The notes beneath the pieces are model-generated. The model made no database searches. It worked only from the letters and a program-made list of their open reading frames with translations, and had not been told where the DNA came from. A DNA stretch of 64,000 bases from Pseudohongiella acticola (GTDB lineage Bacteria; Pseudomonadota; Gammaproteobacteria; Pseudomonadales; Pseudohongiellaceae), in the NCBI RefSeq assembly GCF_001758195.1, contig NZ_MASR01000001.1:1674001-1738000 (forward strand), read 5' to 3'. Both the position numbers and the translations under genes were made by a program. Each line of letters begins with the position of its first letter. Position 1 is the first letter of the stretch. Below, in pieces: positions 18,108 through 27,476 of this stretch.

Positions 18108-19232
18108 ATGACCACCATCAACAACATAGACTCGTCGCCGCTGGTTTCAATAATCTGCCGCACCGTCGACCGGCCCAGCCTGACGCAGGCCCTTGATTCC
18201 GTGTTCAGCCAGACCTGGCCCAACATTGAGTTGGTGGTAGTCGACGCCCGCGGTCAGGGTTTGCAATCACCGGCTACGCCAGTACGGGATATCACGGTGA
18301 AAGTGGTCAGCACGGGTAAGCCCCTGAACCGGCCGGCCGCCGCCAATGCCGGCCTTGACCACGCCAGCGGAGACTGGTTGTTATTTCTGGATGACGACGA
18401 CTGGATAGCACCCGAGCATATCCAGATCCTGATGAGTGCCTTGCAAGACAGGCCAGGCCTGGTGGCATACAGCGATACTCAGGTTACCGACCCAGACGGA
18501 CACGCCACCGACAAAGTATTTGCACACGCATTCGATCCGGTCCTGCTCAAGCGGGACAACTACCTCCCGATTCATTCCGTCCTGTTCTCCAGATCCCTGA
18601 TCGATAGCGGCTGTCGTTTTGACGAAACGTTGGCTATCTACGAAGACTGGGACTTCTGGCAGCAGTGCGCCCGTCATGGCGATTTCCTGCATGTCGAGTC
18701 CGTCACCGCGTTCTATCGACAGGGCGGTGACTCAGCGACAGCACTGGAGCAGGAACAGGAACAGGACAAATACAAAAGCGGGACACCGCAGGCACGCGCC
18801 AGAATTGACGTGCTCAACAAGTGGTTGCCATACTGGCGCGGCGAAGAACTTAACAGCCTGCTGGTCAGTTCAGCCGACTACAGCAACATCAAAGCGGAGC
18901 TTGCCGCGTGCGTCCAACACATCAGAAATCTCGAACAGGAAAACACTAACGTCGCCGGGCAATTACATCAGGCCAGGGTCCAGCAACAGAGTGCTGATGC
19001 CGAGTATCATAAAGTACTCGAACAATTGCAGACCGCGCAGAATCAGTTCGCGCAACTGCAGGCTCAGCACACTGAGTTGCAGGCCCACCATGAAGAACTG
19101 CAAGCCCACTACACAGAACTGAACAGACAACTGACCTACGTCAAAAATTCGCTGTCCTGGCGCGCAACCCGACCTTTCCGCTGGCTTGGCAGACACCTCA
19201 AACGCATAGGCGGACATCGCACCGATGAATGA
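18108..19232 (+). CDS. family 2 glycosyltransferase with C-terminal coiled coil
   Basis: 374 aa. Residues ~10-225 form a GT-A fold family 2 glycosyltransferase: VSIICRTVDRPSLTQALDSV, the nucleotide-binding VVVDARG, and the metal-binding FLDDDDW, followed by an acceptor-side ED (YEDWDFW). The C-terminal part (about 265-345) is a Gln/His-rich coiled coil with near-repeats of QAHHEELQAHYTEL, ending in the NSLSWRATRPFRWLG motif common at the ends of such transferases. It overlaps the next gene by 8 bp. The sugar and acceptor are unknown; the cluster context suggests surface polysaccharide or flagellin/O-antigen glycan synthesis. Confidence 0.88.
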   Translation: MTTINNIDSSPLVSIICRTVDRPSLTQALDSVFSQTWPNIELVVVDARGQGLQSPATPVRDITVKVVSTGKPLNRPAAANAGLDHASGDWLLFLDDDDWIAPEHIQILMSALQDRPGLVAYSDTQVTDPDGHATDKVFAHAFDPVLLKRDNYLPIHSVLFSRSLIDSGCRFDETLAIYEDWDFWQQCARHGDFLHVESVTAFYRQGGDSATALEQEQEQDKYKSGTPQARARIDVLNKWLPYWRGEELNSLLVSSADYSNIKAELAACVQHIRNLEQENTNVAGQLHQARVQQQSADAEYHKVLEQLQTAQNQFAQLQAQHTELQAHHEELQAHYTELNRQLTYVKNSLSWRATRPFRWLGRHLKRIGGHRTDE

Positions 19233-22200
19233 AACTGAACCAATGACCGTAGCCGAACTCCCCAGCTGTAGCATCATCATTCCAACACGCGACAAACTGG
19301 AATTACTCAAGCCCTGTGTGGACAGCATTCTTGCATCCCCCTATGCCGGCGATCTGCAGGTATTGATCGTCGACAACGGCAGTACTGATCAGAAAACCCT
19401 GAGCTACCTTGACAGCATCCTGGCCGATGCCCGGGTAAAAGTGCTGAGCTGGAACAGACCATTCAATTTTTCCGAGATCAACAACATGGCCGCAAATCAG
19501 GCCACCGGCGATGTGTTGTGTTTTCTGAATAATGATATTGAAGTCAAATCCAGTGACTGGCTGGAGCGTCTGCTGCCCGTGGCCAACCTGCCAGACGTTG
19601 GCGCGGTTGGCGCCCTGCTGCTCTACCCTGACAATACCATTCAGCATGCCGGCGTTGCCCTGGACAGCAGCTGGGTCGGGCTCCACATTGCTCACGGCAT
19701 GGCCATGGATGATCTTGCACAGCGTTTCGAAATCGACCACTGGTACGCCGTCGATGCAGTCACCGCCGCATGCCTGTTTACGCGCAAAGACCGCTTCCTG
19801 GAGTTTGGCGGGTTTGACGAAAAATCACTGGCGGTTTCCTTTAATGATCTGGATTATTGCCTGCGCTTACGTAAAGCCAGACTGCCCTGCCTGATCAACC
19901 CGTCTGTGCAGTTGGTCCATCACGAATCGCAAACCCGCAAAAGTGACAACCTGCCCGAGAATCAGCCACGGGCGATGCAGGAAAAACGTCTTATGCTGTC
20001 GCGCTGGCATAACTGGCTGGCCGCCGCCAGTTATCAGGGCACAGTGCCCTGGCAGGCGCTGGGCGAGAAGAAAAACAGTGCATCCATGGACAGTGTCATC
20101 GCCGCGATTGCCGATATCCGTGACTCACTGGCGATACCTGGCGCAGTAACCGCTAACGGACACAGGCCGGACTCGGTCGAGGAGCGTTATCGACTGCTCG
20201 AAATCGATTACCGGGCATTGGAAGTTCACGCCAGAAATCTGCAGTCTGAACTGACACTGATCACCGGGAGTCGGTTCTGGCGACTGACCGCCCCACTGCG
20301 TCGATTGCTTGGTGCGTTGATACGATTAAAACAACGGGCAGGCCGGGCACTGGTGTCTACCGCACTGGGTCGCCGGATATATGGTCTGAAACAGACAGTC
20401 GAACTGTCAAAACCTGTACCTGATGCTGTCATTGATGCCGACGACGTAAAAAAACAACATTCGCAGAATGCCAGCGCCGCGCTGGACGAATTCATTGATG
20501 ACGCCCAGGCCCTGGTGTTGCCGCACTCGGACAAGCCCGTTGTCTCCATTATTCTTGTCCTGTTCAATCAGGCACCTTTAACCTTGATGTGCCTGAAATC
20601 GCTGATTGCCCATTGCGACGTCGACGTTGAAATTATTATCGTGGATAACAACTCCACGGACCGCACAGCAGAAATGATGGCATTGGTGGAGAACGCCACT
20701 ACCTTGCATAACCAGGACAATGTCGGATTTGTCCATGCCGTCAATCAGGGCGCTGAAGCAGCCCGAGGTGACTTCCTGCTGTTCTTGAATAACGATGCAT
20801 TGTTGCAGCCCGGTTCTCTGCGTGCGGCGCTCAACGTGTTTGGCCAGGAATCCAATGCCGGCGCCGTCGGTGGAAAAATTCGCTTGCTGGACGGCAGCCT
20901 GCAGGAGGCCGGCAGCATCATCTGGCAGGATGGCAGTTGCCTGGGTTATGGCCGCGGCATGCAACCGGACAACCCCGAGTTTATGTTTCGACGCGATGTT
21001 GATTATTGCTCCGGCGCATTCCTGCTGACACCACGCGCGTTGTTCGCAGAGCTGGGTGGTTTTGATATTGACTACGCACCCGCGTATTACGAAGAATCCG
21101 ATTACTGCATCCGCCTGAACAAAGCCGGTTATCGAATCATTTATGAGCCGGCCGCCGACATTATCCATTACGAGTTTGCCAGTTCCGGCGGTTATGAAGG
21201 CGCCAGCAAATTGCAGCAGGAGCATCGCGAAATCCTGTGCCAGAAACACCAGGATTATCTGGCTAAGCAATACCCCGCCGCCGAGTCCAATATTCTAAAA
21301 GCCAGAACGGCTTCGCGACGCCAGAACGTGTTATTGATTGATGACAGGGTGCCACATGCCGCTCTCGGTGCCGGTTATCCGCGTTGCCGGGAAATCCTGC
21401 ATGAACTGGTCGCTGCCAACTACAATGTAACGCTGTTTCCGTTACGGACTTCCTATGATGAGTGGCCCGATACCTACGCCACCCTGCCACCCTCCGTCGA
21501 AGTCATGCTGTATCTGGGCAAAGACCGGCTGGGTGAGTTTCTGACCCAGCGCCGCGATGTCTACGACACCATTATCGTCAGTCGCAGCCACAACATGGAA
21601 TGGCTGAAGGACCTGCAACACAAACACCAGGCGATCACTGGCAACGCCCGCATCGTCTATGATGCCGAAGCCTTGATCGCACCGCGCGAGGCCGCCCGAA
21701 TGCGCCTTCAGGGTGAATCAGTCTCAGCCCAGCGCGAAGCACGCATGGTCAAAGATGAACTGGAACTTGCCCGTGATGCTGACTGCGTGTTGGCCGTCTC
21801 TCAGGCCGAAGCCGATATTTACCAGCAGGCTGGTTTCGAAAACGTTCTGGTTCTTGGACACAAGACTGTGGCGACACCGACCCCGAGAAACTTTAAACAG
21901 CGCCAGGACTTTCTTTTTGTCGGGGCACTGCGTGATGACAATTCACCCAATGTGGATTCGCTGCTGTGGTTTACCGAAAAAGTTTTGCCCCTGATCAAAA
22001 AGCAACTGGGCAGTGACTTCAGAGTCCTGGTGGTGGGCGACAATATTGCCCCCTCCCTGAAGCGCATTCAGGCTGACGGTATTAAATTCATGGGCCGACA
22101 GCCTGACATTACCCCGCTGTATGATCATTGCCGGGTGTTTATCGCGCCGACGCGTTTTGCCGCGGGCATCCCCCATAAAATTCATGAGGCGGCGGCCTTT

Positions 22201-22479
22201 GGCATACCGGTGGTCGCCACTGAACTGCTCGCCGGTCAGCTGTCATGGACAGATTGTGACGAGCTGTTGGTAGGAGACAGTGCTGAGGCATTTGCCGATC
22301 AGTGTGTACGCCTGTACCAGGACGAGACACTCTGGGACCATGTCCGGGGTAAAGCCCTGGACGCGCTCGCCAGAGACTGCTCCCCGGAACAGTTTACCGC
22401 CGTCGTGCAATCACTGACGCAGGCTGCTTCCACACAGTCTCAGCAAACGTCGCCGGAGCTGGCAGCTACAGGCGCCTGA
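19225..22479 (+). CDS. three-domain glycosyltransferase (GT2-GT2-GT4-like)
   Basis: 1084-aa multidomain enzyme. Residues ~10-235 are a GT2 domain with SCSIIIPTRDKLELL, VDNGSTD and FLNNDIEV. Residues ~435-690 are a second GT2 domain with VDNNSTD and FLNNDALL. Residues ~700-1065 are a GT4-type GT-B domain with LFVGALRDDNSPN and a donor-site HEAAAFGIPVVATE. The three catalytic units in one chain suggest sequential addition of different sugars to one acceptor. The start overlaps the upstream transferase gene; the 3' end overlaps the convergent gene by 14 bp. The linkage made cannot be deduced from sequence. Confidence 0.88.
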   Translation: MNETEPMTVAELPSCSIIIPTRDKLELLKPCVDSILASPYAGDLQVLIVDNGSTDQKTLSYLDSILADARVKVLSWNRPFNFSEINNMAANQATGDVLCFLNNDIEVKSSDWLERLLPVANLPDVGAVGALLLYPDNTIQHAGVALDSSWVGLHIAHGMAMDDLAQRFEIDHWYAVDAVTAACLFTRKDRFLEFGGFDEKSLAVSFNDLDYCLRLRKARLPCLINPSVQLVHHESQTRKSDNLPENQPRAMQEKRLMLSRWHNWLAAASYQGTVPWQALGEKKNSASMDSVIAAIADIRDSLAIPGAVTANGHRPDSVEERYRLLEIDYRALEVHARNLQSELTLITGSRFWRLTAPLRRLLGALIRLKQRAGRALVSTALGRRIYGLKQTVELSKPVPDAVIDADDVKKQHSQNASAALDEFIDDAQALVLPHSDKPVVSIILVLFNQAPLTLMCLKSLIAHCDVDVEIIIVDNNSTDRTAEMMALVENATTLHNQDNVGFVHAVNQGAEAARGDFLLFLNNDALLQPGSLRAALNVFGQESNAGAVGGKIRLLDGSLQEAGSIIWQDGSCLGYGRGMQPDNPEFMFRRDVDYCSGAFLLTPRALFAELGGFDIDYAPAYYEESDYCIRLNKAGYRIIYEPAADIIHYEFASSGGYEGASKLQQEHREILCQKHQDYLAKQYPAAESNILKARTASRRQNVLLIDDRVPHAALGAGYPRCREILHELVAANYNVTLFPLRTSYDEWPDTYATLPPSVEVMLYLGKDRLGEFLTQRRDVYDTIIVSRSHNMEWLKDLQHKHQAITGNARIVYDAEALIAPREAARMRLQGESVSAQREARMVKDELELARDADCVLAVSQAEADIYQQAGFENVLVLGHKTVATPTPRNFKQRQDFLFVGALRDDNSPNVDSLLWFTEKVLPLIKKQLGSDFRVLVVGDNIAPSLKRIQADGIKFMGRQPDITPLYDHCRVFIAPTRFAAGIPHKIHEAAAFGIPVVATELLAGQLSWTDCDELLVGDSAEAFADQCVRLYQDETLWDHVRGKALDALARDCSPEQFTAVVQSLTQAASTQSQQTSPELAATGA

Positions 22480-23419
22480 GCAAACGAAAGCTCAGCCGCC
22501 GAACCAGTGCACTGGCATGCTTCAGCGCAGCGACACGACGTAGCGCCCAACGCCTGGTCGGCCCGACTTCCGCCCCGTAACGCTGGTCGAAACACACGGC
22601 CTGCACTGCCAGTGTCCTGAACAGCTCACTGGCGTCCTGGGTGTCATTGTTGGCGAGCAGCGTCTGCAGACGTCTGAACCTGAAACCGGAGCGTGACGCA
22701 GCCCGCGCGCCCAGGGTATTGCCGCCATGCTGGCGATAGTCAACCAGCGCCGACGGTTCAAAGTATCGGTGCCCAAAGGCACTGGCGACCAGCGACAGCC
22801 ACCAGTCGTGCATGACCGCCTCTGCAGGAATGGGCAGGGCTTTACGTACCAGCGCTGTATTCATCAAAGCAGTGCAGCCGGTCAATGTGTTACTGACCAG
22901 TTGCGCGACAAACCCCGTGTGTTGCACCCGCAGCATCTGATACGCGGCCAATGACGGCGCCAGTAACTGACCTGCTTTGTCTACCACGCGCAGGTCACTG
23001 TGCACCAACGCCGGGATGGTTGCCGACGTCGCTTCCAGTTGTTTCATTCGCTGCAGACAACACGCCAGTTTGTCCGCATGCCACCAGTCGTCCTGGTCGG
23101 CCAGTGCTACATAACACGGTGGAGACGCTGGTCTGTTATCGATCAGGGTCAGGGCGTGCTGCAGCAGCAGACCAAAACTTGCGGAAGCTCCCAGGTTACC
23201 CAGACTGTCATGAATCAACGATATCCGATCGGGAAATTTCCCGGCGTAGGCCTGCAGAATCTGTACCGAATGATCTGATGAACCATCGTCCCGGGCCAGC
23301 AACAGGAAATTCCGGTGGCTCTGGCCAAGAATCGAATCCAGCTGCTCCGCGAGAAATGCAGCGCCGTTGTAGACCGGCATCAATACCAGAATATCAGGCA
23401 AGCCATGCTGATCAGTCAT
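22466..23419 (-). CDS. family 2 glycosyltransferase, rhamnosyltransferase-like
   Basis: 317 aa from the ATG at 23419 (MTDQHGLPDILVLMPVYNG), which overlaps the end of the upstream gene by 8 bp; a longer frame starting at 23470 would overlap it by 59 bp. The GT2 core has LMPVYNGAAFLAEQLDSIL, a DDGSSD nucleotide-binding segment and ALADQDDWWHADKL with the DQDD metal site typical of rhamnosyltransferases acting on O-antigen. The C terminus is basic and probably membrane-associated. It forms a two-gene operon with the next transferase upstream. Confidence 0.87.
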   Translation of the reverse strand: MTDQHGLPDILVLMPVYNGAAFLAEQLDSILGQSHRNFLLLARDDGSSDHSVQILQAYAGKFPDRISLIHDSLGNLGASASFGLLLQHALTLIDNRPASPPCYVALADQDDWWHADKLACCLQRMKQLEATSATIPALVHSDLRVVDKAGQLLAPSLAAYQMLRVQHTGFVAQLVSNTLTGCTALMNTALVRKALPIPAEAVMHDWWLSLVASAFGHRYFEPSALVDYRQHGGNTLGARAASRSGFRFRRLQTLLANNDTQDASELFRTLAVQAVCFDQRYGAEVGPTRRWALRRVAALKHASALVRRLSFRLLRRL

Positions 23420-24341
23420 TGAGTGACCCGGCATCCTTGATGCCCCGGCGAATCTGCGCAGCGTATTCACCTCGTTGAGGGGAAAACAGCACCAGCCAGG
23501 CCGTCTTTAGTACAAAACGGAAACAGTCGCGCAGCTTCCAGGCCACAGGGGCATAGCTCTGCCGGTACAGGTGCAGGCGATTGCGGGTGGAATAATAACT
23601 GCGGGCGGGACTATGCCGAACCATTACGCCGGCACGAACCAGCGGATTACGACTGGGTTCGCCGATACTGTGCAACAGAATGGCAGCGTCAGTGCCAACA
23701 AGCGCATAGCCTTTGGCTTTGGCCCGGAAGCACCATTCCAGGTCGATATTATCGATGAAATAGTCATCCTTCATGGGGCCAATCGCGGCAACAGCGGACA
23801 GCGACATCAGGCTGCCGGAGGAAATCAGAAAATCGGCTTCGAACAGGTCATCGGCAGTGGCCATCGCACAATCCGAACGTCGACCTAACCGGAACAACCT
23901 GAACGGTGTGCGACGGCCCGTGCCCGGGTCCTGCAGGCGGGGCCCGACGGCGCCGACGGGCTGTGAACTGACATCGCACGCACGATACCAGGCCTGCAAC
24001 ATGGACTCACAGAACCCGTCGGTAAGACGACTGTCCTGATCAAACAAAAATACAAATTCGTACTGGTTCTCGCGCAGATACTGCAGTCCGGCATTCATCG
24101 CGACGGACAGACCCCGGTTCTGTTGCCACGGGATCATGCTTGCTTCAGGCGCCAGCGAATCTACCAGGGCTTTGACCTGCGCCGCGTTGTCGGATCCGTT
24201 ATCCACCACCACAACATCACATCCCTGCGCCGTCAGATCCGTCAGCAAGGCAGCCAGCGTCTCGATATCGGGCTGCCAGGTTACCACCACGGCACCACAT
24301 TGATTGATGCAGGTGTTATGAGCTTTCACAGACTCCATCAA
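23412..24341 (-). CDS. family 2 glycosyltransferase, RfbN-like rhamnosyltransferase
   Basis: 309 aa. The N-terminal AVVVTWQPDIETLAALL, VVVDNGSDN, FLFDQDSRLTDGF and the ...DNIDLEWCFRAKAKGY acidic motif are typical of rhamnosyltransferases that build O-antigen or exopolysaccharide. It is the first gene of a minus-strand pair, overlapping its partner by 8 bp (ATGACTGA). Together with the two plus-strand transferases facing it, this makes a four-gene glycan cluster without visible flippase, polymerase or nucleotide-sugar genes, so those must lie elsewhere. Confidence 0.87.
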   Translation of the reverse strand: MMESVKAHNTCINQCGAVVVTWQPDIETLAALLTDLTAQGCDVVVVDNGSDNAAQVKALVDSLAPEASMIPWQQNRGLSVAMNAGLQYLRENQYEFVFLFDQDSRLTDGFCESMLQAWYRACDVSSQPVGAVGPRLQDPGTGRRTPFRLFRLGRRSDCAMATADDLFEADFLISSGSLMSLSAVAAIGPMKDDYFIDNIDLEWCFRAKAKGYALVGTDAAILLHSIGEPSRNPLVRAGVMVRHSPARSYYSTRNRLHLYRQSYAPVAWKLRDCFRFVLKTAWLVLFSPQRGEYAAQIRRGIKDAGSLND

Positions 24342-24395
24342 GTAACCCCGGCTAACCGAATTCTGCGTAGCGAACTGTTGTCAATCGCTGAGCGC

Positions 24396-24995
24396 TCAGA
24401 CCTGACCTTCTATCGTCGCTGCCAGAGGCACATCGGTCGCCACTGGCAGGCTGCCCGGACCATTCTGCCGAAGTTGCACCAAATAGAACAGAATCGACGC
24501 AACACCAACGACCAGACCGGCAACCACGCCAACATCAACCATACTGCGCCATGGTTGCGGCAGCAGCCTGACCATAAAAACAAAGGTCAGAATCATGCTA
24601 GTCAGCGCAATCGACAGAATTCTGCGACGGGTGGTGGCATGGATGTATCCCATGCAATACAGAGGTGCCAGCAGTACATGGACAGGCCTGGGGTTATTGG
24701 CAAGATAGTTGGCTCGAACCACTACCCGAGGTGCAAACGCCAGATGAAAACCTTTGTAGCCTTCTGCCCAGACCATATAGACCAGCCACACCAACACCAG
24801 TCCCCATTGCCAGACCGTCAACGGATAGCCGCCCAGCTCCAGTGCCACGCCACCCAGGCGCACAATGGCAAAGCTCAGCAGTAACAGAATGCCTCCAACT
24901 CCCCAGACAAATCCAAATGTTCTCACAGACCACAGCTCTCGCGTAAACGGTAAGCGCTCTGGCAGAAAGCTGCTTACGATGACTAAAGCCGCCAT
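24396..24995 (-). CDS. four-helix integral membrane protein, unknown function
   Basis: 199 aa with four probable transmembrane segments (about 25-47, 61-83, 124-145 and 153-175). The basic loop between helices 2 and 3 carries AEGYKGFHLAFAPRVVVRAN. I recognise no catalytic motif. The ATG at 24995 overlaps the stop of the upstream Chp-like gene (TAATG), so it is the fourth gene of that operon. Its start codon lies in the loop of an inverted repeat (CTAAAGC and GCTTTAG), which could modulate translation. A role with the upstream proteins is suggested only by coupling. Confidence 0.7.
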   Translation of the reverse strand: MAALVIVSSFLPERLPFTRELWSVRTFGFVWGVGGILLLLSFAIVRLGGVALELGGYPLTVWQWGLVLVWLVYMVWAEGYKGFHLAFAPRVVVRANYLANNPRPVHVLLAPLYCMGYIHATTRRRILSIALTSMILTFVFMVRLLPQPWRSMVDVGVVAGLVVGVASILFYLVQLRQNGPGSLPVATDVPLAATIEGQV

Positions 24996-27082
24996 TATAG
25001 CCGCTTTAGGCGGCTCACTCCTAGCGCGCTGCTGTCAGACCCTGATGCGTATGCGACGGGCGTCGCCAGCAGGTCTTCCTGACTACGCAGCAGTTCCTGC
25101 ATCAGCACCCGAACGCTGTCCAGATCGTGACATTGCCTGAGTATTTTCCGCAACCGCCAGTTGATATTCAGACTCTGTTGCCGGCTATCGTGACCATGTG
25201 TGTGTTCGCGCACAGCGTCGTGCCGTCCTGGACGCGAACTGTCTCCGTCCAGGCTGGCATAAAGGCTGTTTATCATGCGCCTGGCATTACCAGGTGTCTG
25301 CCAGGCCGCTGCCTGGTCCAGCATCCGGCAAAGACTGCGATGGGCACGCCGCATCACTGCCACCGGTGGGCGCTGCTGCACCTGACAGGCGTCAATCATG
25401 ACCCAAACCAGCGACTCTATGGTCTGGATCCTCAGGACACGAGCGCCCTTTAACAGTAAGCGCAGTTCATTCAGCATTTCCGGTTGCACCTCTGCCGCCC
25501 AGTTGGGTGCAACAGACATAGACGGCAGCAGCCGCAATCCCGAGGCGAGGGCGTGGTGTACAGACAGACCGTTAAAGTCATCCTGCTCCGTATCCAGCTC
25601 CAGTACCGCTGCCTGCCAGCAGCGCCCGGCTGTCAAAGCCAGGCGTGACTCAAGCATCAGGATTTGCCGCAGACAACCCGCCGCATCAGGATGACCTGCA
25701 GCCCATGCAGACATTGCATCCAGCATAAACCTTAGCGTTTGCTGTTCGACAGCCGTCTGCACAGGTAACTGATGGCAATAGCCGATACAGCGATAGACGC
25801 TGCCAACCAGCACCAGCCAGACGTCCAACGCCTTGTCACCAACCTGTCCCGGGCTGTCTGCGCCTTGACTGGCCGCCGAATTCAGATAACCGCCAACCAG
25901 CATACGCAGGTGCACCAGCAGGCGGTAACAGTCGATACCAAGATCACGCCAGATCATGGTGGTCGAAGGCATTTTCTGGCTGGCTTGCACCAACGTCGCT
26001 AACGTGTGGGCAAGTTCGTCAGACAACGCAGGCACAGCCAGTGACAATGCCGGCTCAAGAAGTGGATCCAGCCCCTTGGTGCCGGGCTCGCCCAGCAGTG
26101 TCCACTTCATCAGCAACACCCGCTTCAATACCCGCTTCAAGCTTGCTGGTGTTGCTGCACTCTCCTCTGCCTGAAGATGAAGAATGACGCCACAATCATT
26201 GATAATGGCGTCAGCCAGCTCAGCGATGAGATCCGGTTTATTGTGTCTCTTGTCGCCGATAGCCAGTACAGCTCTGACCGAACGGCTCAGCTGTATTGCC
26301 CGCCAGATAAATTTGCGAATAGCGAGGACCTGCTCCTCAGACTCCGGCTCGTCGCCCGTATTGGCTGTGCGCGGGTAAGTTCGCAGATGCCGGTCCAGCT
26401 CCAGCCCGATAACCTGTTTCCAGTCCCGACAATCACACGTCCCGAAGGCACTGGCGTGACCTGCCTGCGCCAGGCTGGACTGCAAATGCAGTACGGCCTT
26501 GAGCAGTTCAATAGCTGTCAGGTCCTGCGGCGGAGAATTTCGATCGGCGATACGCAGGCCACACCTGGGTAATGATTCCGGCAAAAAACTGCTGGCGCGC
26601 TGAACATCCACATACAGCGGCCAGGCTTGTCTGAGCCAGGTTACCGGGTGCTGTGTGGCGGGGCCATCCGGGCTGTCTGCTGCTTCCCCGGAGACTGGTG
26701 CCGTGGCGCTCGCTGCGGCCGTGCACTGCTGCAGCGATACCAGCAAAACCTGCCGTAAATATTCGCTTGCCAGTGGCCGGTTCAACAACTCGCGGCACTG
26801 AAGTACTTTACGCAGTAGACGTTTCAGCACCGCCGATGGCTGGCTGGCGTGACCATCGGCCAGGCGTATGTAACGCCCCACATGACGGCAATACCGCGAC
26901 AATGCGCTGTCGGCGACAAAACATGCCACTGCCTCGATTCGACCAGATCCGGCCAATAACGCCTGCCACGCACGCTCCTCCGACGACCCGGTCAGTGCTG
27001 ACTGACCACAACGTTGCATTGCAGCAAGCTCCACATCCATGACCCCTTGAAGCGCAGCCTCCGCTGCATCAGGCGCAAGCAT
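24995..27082 (-). CDS. ChpA/FimL-like protein with pseudo-Hpt domains
   Basis: 695 aa from the ATG at 27082 (MLAPDAAEAALQGVMD); a longer frame from 27262 overlaps the upstream gene by 194 bp and is unlikely. The protein is nearly all helical and Leu/Ala/Arg/Gln-rich. It contains a segment ELRLLLKGARVLRIQTIESL that resembles the Hpt box HTLKG-R of PilL/ChpA, but with Leu where the phospho-histidine should be. No CheA dimerisation, kinase, CheW or receiver domain follows. In Pseudomonas FimL is a similar ChpA-N-terminus-like protein without phosphotransfer. Position after two receiver-like genes beside gshB matches the Pil-Chp locus. The assignment is an inference from context and the pseudo-Hpt motif. 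Confidence 0.6.
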   Translation of the reverse strand: MLAPDAAEAALQGVMDVELAAMQRCGQSALTGSSEERAWQALLAGSGRIEAVACFVADSALSRYCRHVGRYIRLADGHASQPSAVLKRLLRKVLQCRELLNRPLASEYLRQVLLVSLQQCTAAASATAPVSGEAADSPDGPATQHPVTWLRQAWPLYVDVQRASSFLPESLPRCGLRIADRNSPPQDLTAIELLKAVLHLQSSLAQAGHASAFGTCDCRDWKQVIGLELDRHLRTYPRTANTGDEPESEEQVLAIRKFIWRAIQLSRSVRAVLAIGDKRHNKPDLIAELADAIINDCGVILHLQAEESAATPASLKRVLKRVLLMKWTLLGEPGTKGLDPLLEPALSLAVPALSDELAHTLATLVQASQKMPSTTMIWRDLGIDCYRLLVHLRMLVGGYLNSAASQGADSPGQVGDKALDVWLVLVGSVYRCIGYCHQLPVQTAVEQQTLRFMLDAMSAWAAGHPDAAGCLRQILMLESRLALTAGRCWQAAVLELDTEQDDFNGLSVHHALASGLRLLPSMSVAPNWAAEVQPEMLNELRLLLKGARVLRIQTIESLVWVMIDACQVQQRPPVAVMRRAHRSLCRMLDQAAAWQTPGNARRMINSLYASLDGDSSRPGRHDAVREHTHGHDSRQQSLNINWRLRKILRQCHDLDSVRVLMQELLRSQEDLLATPVAYASGSDSSALGVSRLKRL

Positions 27083-27476
27083 TGTCACCTGCCGTTGCGT
27101 GCAGAATCCGCGCCAGATGTGCAGTGAAATCCGCCGCACTGAGTCTGCGGGAGAGTGTCCATTCGATGCCCCGGGAACGGGCCCACAGACTGTCTGCCAG
27201 TTCCCCGCGATCACTGAGCAGCACTGACCTGCCCAGGCCTCTGGACTGCAGCCAGACAGCAAGACTGAAGCCGTTCCCCTGCTCTCTCACCAACTCAACA
27301 AGACACAATGCCGGCTTCAACGAGTCAGCACCACGTCTGTGCGCCGACATCGACAACGCCTCACGAACCTCGGCCAGGTCTCTCGCCTGCCATGTCCGGT
27401 AGCCCTGACAACGCAAAAAATCACAGAGCGCCTGACGTTGCCAGTCATTCTCGTCAACAACAAGGATCAATGTCAT
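27069..27476 (-). CDS. degenerate receiver-domain protein, PilH-like
   Basis: 135-aa single receiver domain. The acidic pocket is partly kept (LVVDENDW) and the switch Ser is present (VLLSDRG), but the phospho-acceptor Asp is replaced by Glu in ALCLVELVREQGNG, and the conserved Lys appears to be Arg (TLSRRLS). Glu can mimic a phosphorylated Asp, so the protein may be locked on or be signal-independent. It overlaps the previous gene by 1 bp and the next by 14 bp. Position corresponds to pilH in the Pseudomonas gshB-pilG-pilH region; identity with pilH is an inference. Confidence 0.7.
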   Translation of the reverse strand: MTLILVVDENDWQRQALCDFLRCQGYRTWQARDLAEVREALSMSAHRRGADSLKPALCLVELVREQGNGFSLAVWLQSRGLGRSVLLSDRGELADSLWARSRGIEWTLSRRLSAADFTAHLARILHATAGDNACA

